A stretch of DNA of 35,065 nucleotides from positions 1-35,065 of the IMG/VR virus record IMGVR_UViG_3300017971_000553. One strand, 5' to 3'. A program made the position numbers and the translations under genes. The notes beneath the pieces are model-generated. The model did no database searches, was not told the origin of the DNA, and saw only the letters and a list, made by a program, of their open reading frames with translations. Source of the stretch: a virus. Position 1 is the first letter of the stretch. Each line of letters starts with the position of its first letter. Of this stretch, positions 31,325-35,065 are shown one piece after another.

Positions 31325-32100
31325 GCAGTAAGATTCAACACTGCCTCAACATCGGAATAAAAACACGAATGACACGAGAGCTTAGACCACATCTTAAGTC
31401 CTGGCGTCTTGTCCCTAACTGTGTTGAGAAGTAGAAGCCTATCTCGACTCTTCAACCGCGACGCCTGACTTTGATCCAATCCATCCATATCGCCCAATTT
31501 TGTAACACATGCCGCAATCATAGCCGTCACCGCCTGAGCGCGATTCTGTTGAGCGATAATTGCAACTTGTTCCTGATCCGAACCTCGAGCAAACCGAATC
31601 TTTCCCTCCTTGTGCCATTTCCCTTCGTAGTAAAAACCACGATTCAACGTGAACTCAATTTCTGTCGCCTGATCAGTAGGCCAAGGAACAACCTGTTGTT
31701 CTGAGAGAAGAACCTGCTCCTCAACGAGCTCCCCGCACTTCGGACAAGTACCACTCAACACCGTCTCATCCTTTTCAGCGAGAAGTAGAACCCTCGAATA
31801 AAGAAAGTCTCGATCTATCTGGTACATATTCCTGATGAGATTGTAGTCGAGTAACGCATCGGGGTTTTTCTTCCGAGGAACCAGCCCCTCGATCTCTTGA
31901 ATAGCTCGAGACAACACCAAAGTCATACCCTTGGCGCTGTTATTCCCGACCCGTTTCTTGTCAGACATCAACTGTTCGTCCACTCCCGAAAATTCATCGA
32001 GAACGATAGTTCTATAGCGCGTTCCTTCGCTCTCGATTCCAATAGGCAATTCAATGCGATCAGACATTCCCTCTTGGATAGAGGTATCCTGGTTTGACAT
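31312..32100 (-). CDS. Tail/baseplate assembly chaperone with four-cysteine motif
   Basis: This 262-residue protein lies between tube and tape measure, the place of tail assembly chaperones. The N-terminal half (RYRTIVLDEFSGVDEQLMSD, ALLDYNLIRNMYQIDRDFLY) resembles the T4-type baseplate hub assembly chaperone family seen in injection systems. Cys119 and Cys122 (CPKC), with Cys243 and Cys246 (CHSC), could bind one zinc. AGGAG lies 7 bases before ATG 32100. The frame ends just past a -1 slip site, so both a 262-residue and a roughly 326-residue form are predicted. In lambda and P2 the ratio of such forms is needed to load the tape measure. The gap at 32101-32165 is A-rich without further features. 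Confidence 0.82.
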   Translation of the reverse strand: MSNQDTSIQEGMSDRIELPIGIESEGTRYRTIVLDEFSGVDEQLMSDKKRVGNNSAKGMTLVLSRAIQEIEGLVPRKKNPDALLDYNLIRNMYQIDRDFLYSRVLLLAEKDETVLSGTCPKCGELVEEQVLLSEQQVVPWPTDQATEIEFTLNRGFYYEGKWHKEGKIRFARGSDQEQVAIIAQQNRAQAVTAMIAACVTKLGDMDGLDQSQASRLKSRDRLLLLNTVRDKTPGLKMWSKLSCHSCFYSDVEAVLNLTAFLA

Positions 32101-32165
32101 GAGTTTTCTCCTGAGTTTCTTCGTTTCTACGTTTTTCTACTAAAAAGTGAGTATGTAAGTGATTG

Positions 32166-32633
32166 TTAGATCAATGTCTCTTCTTTGATTCCTTCATTCG
32201 CGAGAACCAAAGTCGAGATGAGAACTTCATTTCCTGACGCGTCAAGATCCGCCGCCGATTGCTCCATGGGCCATGCCCTATAAATAGTCCATTTCTTGCG
32301 ACGAAGCCCTGCCTTGTCCTTCAAGTACACAATAACTTTTCGGCGAAAGATTCGATCGTCGGCAAGACCTGCTCCTTGAAATCCGTTGACGCTATCGAGA
32401 TTAAAAATCTGCCTCATCCACGTAATGAAGTCGGAATCGTTTGACATCCCTCGCTCGAGAGTCACGTTTTCGAATGTCGACTGTCCTGGAAGTTTTTTGG
32501 GTGTTTCGTTATCGCCACCCTCTCGGTATTCAACCACTTCCACCGTGTGGCTAAGACCCGACACCTTCGAGAATCCAGCACGAATGAAGCCCAAAATCTC
32601 GACCTCAAATTTCATGTTTCTGAAAGGATCCAT
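32166..32633 (-). CDS. Tail tube protein (gp19-like)
   Basis: This 155-residue protein has the size and layout of T4-type gp19 tube proteins: DPFRNMKFEVEILGFIRAGF, then SKVSGLSHTVEVVEYREGGD at the N-terminus, then KLPGQSTFENVTLERGMSND. These are the PFRNxxF and FxxVSGL, EYREGG, LPGxxxxxxVTLxRG signatures. The C-terminal IYRAWPMEQSAADLDASGNE, then VLISTLVLANEGI is also typical. It forms stacked hexamers inside the sheath. AAGGAGG precedes ATG 32633. The stop is 65 bases before the chaperone start. Confidence 0.94.
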   Translation of the reverse strand: MDPFRNMKFEVEILGFIRAGFSKVSGLSHTVEVVEYREGGDNETPKKLPGQSTFENVTLERGMSNDSDFITWMRQIFNLDSVNGFQGAGLADDRIFRRKVIVYLKDKAGLRRKKWTIYRAWPMEQSAADLDASGNEVLISTLVLANEGIKEETLI

Positions 32634-32658
32634 CTACTTTTTCCTCCTTGAGATTTTA

Positions 32659-35065
32659 CTAGGCCTCAGAAATTGTTGTCCCGCTTTCCATCTGGGTGAA
32701 TCTCCAAATAATAAACTCACCTGGTTTCTGCGGTGCTATTCCAACTTCACCAATGACTCGCCCTGCATCGATGTCAGCTTGAACCATTGTTCCATCATCT
32801 GTTCCCATCTTCACGAAATATGAATCGCTCGCAGTCTCCGAAGGGAACGCATTTTGCGGAGCCAATGACTCAAGAAATTCCTCGACTCTATCTTTCAACT
32901 TAGCCCAAAGCCTGAAATCATTATTTCTCAGAATAGCCCATCTGGTGTTATCTGCTATCGATTTCTCGATAAACTGGAACATTCGCCTGACATTAATATA
33001 ACGCCATTTCTGAGAAACCGAGCTGTCCAAAGTTCTGGCACCCATGACGAGAACGGGACCGACATTCCCATACTGTCGAATGGTATTGATATGCGCGTCG
33101 TTCAATAGCGCGTGAGCTGCATCGTCATATTCGGTGACTGCATTGAGAGCATAATTGATTCGGCCATAGCTCCCTTCACCTGCCGGGGATTGCCACGGTC
33201 CACCGTTAGGTGACGCAAGATTATCAACGCGAGCCCTCAGTCCCATAACCGCGCCGACACCGGCAATTGAACGTTTCGGGGATGACCCTGCACCTGCGAC
33301 ATCAAACACCTTGATGCCGCCAGCGTAAAGAGATACATAACTGGAATCAATACCCAGTGTTGTCTCTCGATAAGCTACCGCCTGAGCAGCCGTCAACCCT
33401 GCTGTGCAATAAGTGATAAACTCCAAATAAATCTTTGATGCCGCATAATTAGCGGCGGCGTGAACCACTGCGGCATTATTATTCCCCACAATAGCGAACG
33501 GCATGAATTCAATATTGTTGTTCAGAGCATACAGGCCTGTTCCACCTGTCTCCGATCCAATCCAATCCACATCCGTCATGCCTGTGGCTTCATTTGCCCC
33601 ACTGGTGAGAGCTACCCCTGCCGTATCCGTTGCCGGCAAGTCAGCGCCAAGACCTATCGCGGCGTCAAGATCGGTTACTTTGATGTAAAACGACCCTGTG
33701 GATTCATCGTTCATCAATGTCTCGACATAATTGTCTGCGGTATCGAGCATTGACATTTGCACCCATCGATCAACCTCCACCTCTACGTCGTTCTCGTAGA
33801 TATGCAGATCGAATTCCTGAGTTTGAAGCGTGGTTACACCCACCACATACGAGTTACTGAACGAACCCGAAATATCGACGAAGAAAGTCGCCGCGCCTGC
33901 CGCGATAACCGTTCGCACCGCAGTGACCTGCTTATATTCCGTATTTGTTCCGTCCGTAACCTTTATCACTGAATCAACATTGATGCCTGCAAGAGACACC
34001 ACTTGAACACTAGTGTCCGCCGCCGTGATATCAACCGCGATATCCGACCCCGCTCCTGCCGATGCGTGTCGCGGATTTTGAGTGATCTTTGTTTTGAGAT
34101 TATTTCCCCAAGTTCCTGGTGAGACCTGACCTAAATATCCGGCTTCCATCTTCAGTGTGCTGTAAGTTGCACCTGCCGCCGTTCCGGTGATAGTTTCAAC
34201 AGAAAGACCCAGCGCGGTCAACGCGGTTCCGGATTGGAAGTCTAACTCTGAAGTCAACCCGGTGGTCGGAGACGTTATCGTAAAGTTTCCTGCGGGATTA
34301 ACCGTCACAAGAGCAGTGGTATCCGCCTCAATAATTGTTTTGATCTCTGTCGCTGTTACCCTATCGATATCCGCGACATCTCCTGTTCCTATGACCGCAG
34401 CACCTGGACTGTGACCGATATGCGCTGCCCCACCCGATCCACCGGTCTCTGATACCACTTGAAGCGTCGAGTCGGTGCCGTACGTATCAGAATAGAGATC
34501 GATGTTTCCGGCGTTGTCTACCGCGGTTATGCCTGACGTTTGTGCGTGAATGGCGGCAATGGCAAGAGCGACGGTGTTCTCCGTTCCCGCCCAGGTTACC
34601 GTCTGATTGTCGGGGTCTTTATCGCATTTGAGAACAACGGTATCGCCAGCATCGGGCGGAAGCGCCGGAGCCCCGCCGGCGATAACAGCTCTCGCCGCAT
34701 CCCATGTCGCGGTTGCTACACCTACGTTGTCAACATCCAGATCGACATCCCAACCTGGTTCCAGGTTGTAATTCTGAGCCCCACCCGTCTTTGTGGCCGG
34801 AGTAGCAGCAACCCCATCGGTTATCGATGTCCTGTTGGCTGCAACGCCCGAATAGGATGTTGAATCGTCGATATTGGTATAATTCCCCAAACGAACAGTA
34901 AGAAGCTCGACTCCACCTTCCCTAAAGAATGCCTCGGCCTCGTACGCCATGTCAGACCGAGATTCTCGATTCCCGAAGACCTTCTTCCATTCTTCGAATG
35001 AGTTTGTTCTCACCACAGTACGAAGAGGCCCTCGCTCGGTGATGCCCATCAATGCACCGTAGCCA
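32659..35065 (-). CDS. Tail sheath protein, 5' end beyond right edge
   Basis: The frame is open to the right edge (GYGALMGITERGPLRTVVRT), matching the sheath N-terminal FVGxxxxGP entry, so the gene starts outside the window and at least 801 residues are visible. The C-terminal 120 residues (VSQKWRYINVRRMFQFIEKS, then RWAILRNNDFRLWAKLKDRV, then ESGTTISEA) are the conserved sheath core that contacts the tube and the neighbouring sheath strands. Residues about 90-300 (counted from a TTG at 35052) form a large insertion containing two related beta domains. The sheath contracts to drive the tube into the host. An upstream TTG or ATG near 35052 is not the true start. Confidence 0.95.
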   Translation of the reverse strand, partial: GYGALMGITERGPLRTVVRTNSFEEWKKVFGNRESRSDMAYEAEAFFREGGVELLTVRLGNYTNIDDSTSYSGVAANRTSITDGVAATPATKTGGAQNYNLEPGWDVDLDVDNVGVATATWDAARAVIAGGAPALPPDAGDTVVLKCDKDPDNQTVTWAGTENTVALAIAAIHAQTSGITAVDNAGNIDLYSDTYGTDSTLQVVSETGGSGGAAHIGHSPGAAVIGTGDVADIDRVTATEIKTIIEADTTALVTVNPAGNFTITSPTTGLTSELDFQSGTALTALGLSVETITGTAAGATYSTLKMEAGYLGQVSPGTWGNNLKTKITQNPRHASAGAGSDIAVDITAADTSVQVVSLAGINVDSVIKVTDGTNTEYKQVTAVRTVIAAGAATFFVDISGSFSNSYVVGVTTLQTQEFDLHIYENDVEVEVDRWVQMSMLDTADNYVETLMNDESTGSFYIKVTDLDAAIGLGADLPATDTAGVALTSGANEATGMTDVDWIGSETGGTGLYALNNNIEFMPFAIVGNNNAAVVHAAANYAASKIYLEFITYCTAGLTAAQAVAYRETTLGIDSSYVSLYAGGIKVFDVAGAGSSPKRSIAGVGAVMGLRARVDNLASPNGGPWQSPAGEGSYGRINYALNAVTEYDDAAHALLNDAHINTIRQYGNVGPVLVMGARTLDSSVSQKWRYINVRRMFQFIEKSIADNTRWAILRNNDFRLWAKLKDRVEEFLESLAPQNAFPSETASDSYFVKMGTDDGTMVQADIDAGRVIGEVGIAPQKPGEFIIWRFTQMESGTTISEA
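34198..34590 (-). repeat. Two related beta domains inside sheath insertion
   Basis: Within the sheath, residues about 155-213 (VALAIAAIHAQTSGITAVDN, then AGNIDLYSDTYGTDSTLQVV) and about 228-285 (EIKTIIEADTTALVTVNPAG, then NFTITSPTTGLTSELDF) share the layout helix, strand, AGN, strand, S-x-T-x-G, strand, and end in a GLS-like or IGH-like motif. They look like a tandem domain duplication. Numbering counts the TTG codon at 35052 as 1. Confidence 0.5.

Noticed and set aside
13316-35065. Stand-alone extracellular contractile injection system (tailocin-like particle)
   Set aside because: A tape measure of phage length and replication genes (initiator, loader, helicase, primase) in the same strand and layout indicate a phage genome. 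The characteristic AAA+ ATPase and effector cargo genes are not present in the window.

Overview
The window is a contiguous piece of a tailed-phage genome with a contractile (myovirus-type) tail. Every gene I can support is read from the minus strand, genes are tightly packed (many ATGA or TGATG stop/start overlaps), and most starts have good GGAG-type ribosome binding sites, so the host is a bacterium. No integrase, tRNA, terminase, capsid or portal gene is visible. The host cannot be named from the sequence. An exported SleB-like muralytic enzyme and a possible spanin-like protein fit, but do not prove, a Gram-negative host.

Reading in the direction of transcription (right to left), 35065 to 13316 is the tail module: sheath (cut by the right window edge), tube, a zinc-motif tail assembly chaperone with a -1 frame extension, tape measure, a gp53/Afp7-like protein, a LysM protein, a gpD/gp27-like hub, a gpV/gp5-like spike, gp25-like wedge, gp6/J-like wedge, two coiled-coil proteins (one membrane-anchored), gpI-like protein, a 1018-residue beta-helix tail spike, a family 4 glycosyltransferase, a small unknown, a 668-residue protein built of about fifteen 41-residue repeats, and one more late protein. 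The baseplate set resembles that of extracellular contractile injection systems, but the tape measure and replication genes show that this is a phage. Two tandem minus-strand terminators (13202-13264 and 13104-13140) close this module.

From 13036 to 10844 lies a run of small proteins: several short membrane proteins, a zinc-ribbon protein, a ribbon-helix-helix-like/HicB-like pair, and a signal peptide/coiled-coil/TM protein. This is a plausible lysis and regulatory block. At 10702-10766 a TTGACA promoter candidate and a perfect 9+9 inverted repeat precede the replication module.

From 10648 to the left edge is the replication and early module: a membrane protein, a winged-helix replication initiator carrying a lambda-like internal origin (iterons followed by AT-rich DNA), a DnaC-like helicase loader, several unknowns, a lysozyme-fold protein, a HEXXH membrane protein, a DnaB-like helicase, a DnaG-like primase with CHC2 zinc finger and TOPRIM domain, and a secreted SleB-like hydrolase.

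The most notable signal is a textbook -1 ribosomal frameshift site (T TTT TTA, 7-nt spacer, 7-bp stem) at the end of the tail chaperone gene. It would fuse the chaperone to a 65-residue reading frame that has no usable start codon of its own. The second is the iteron/AT-rich origin candidate inside the initiator gene.
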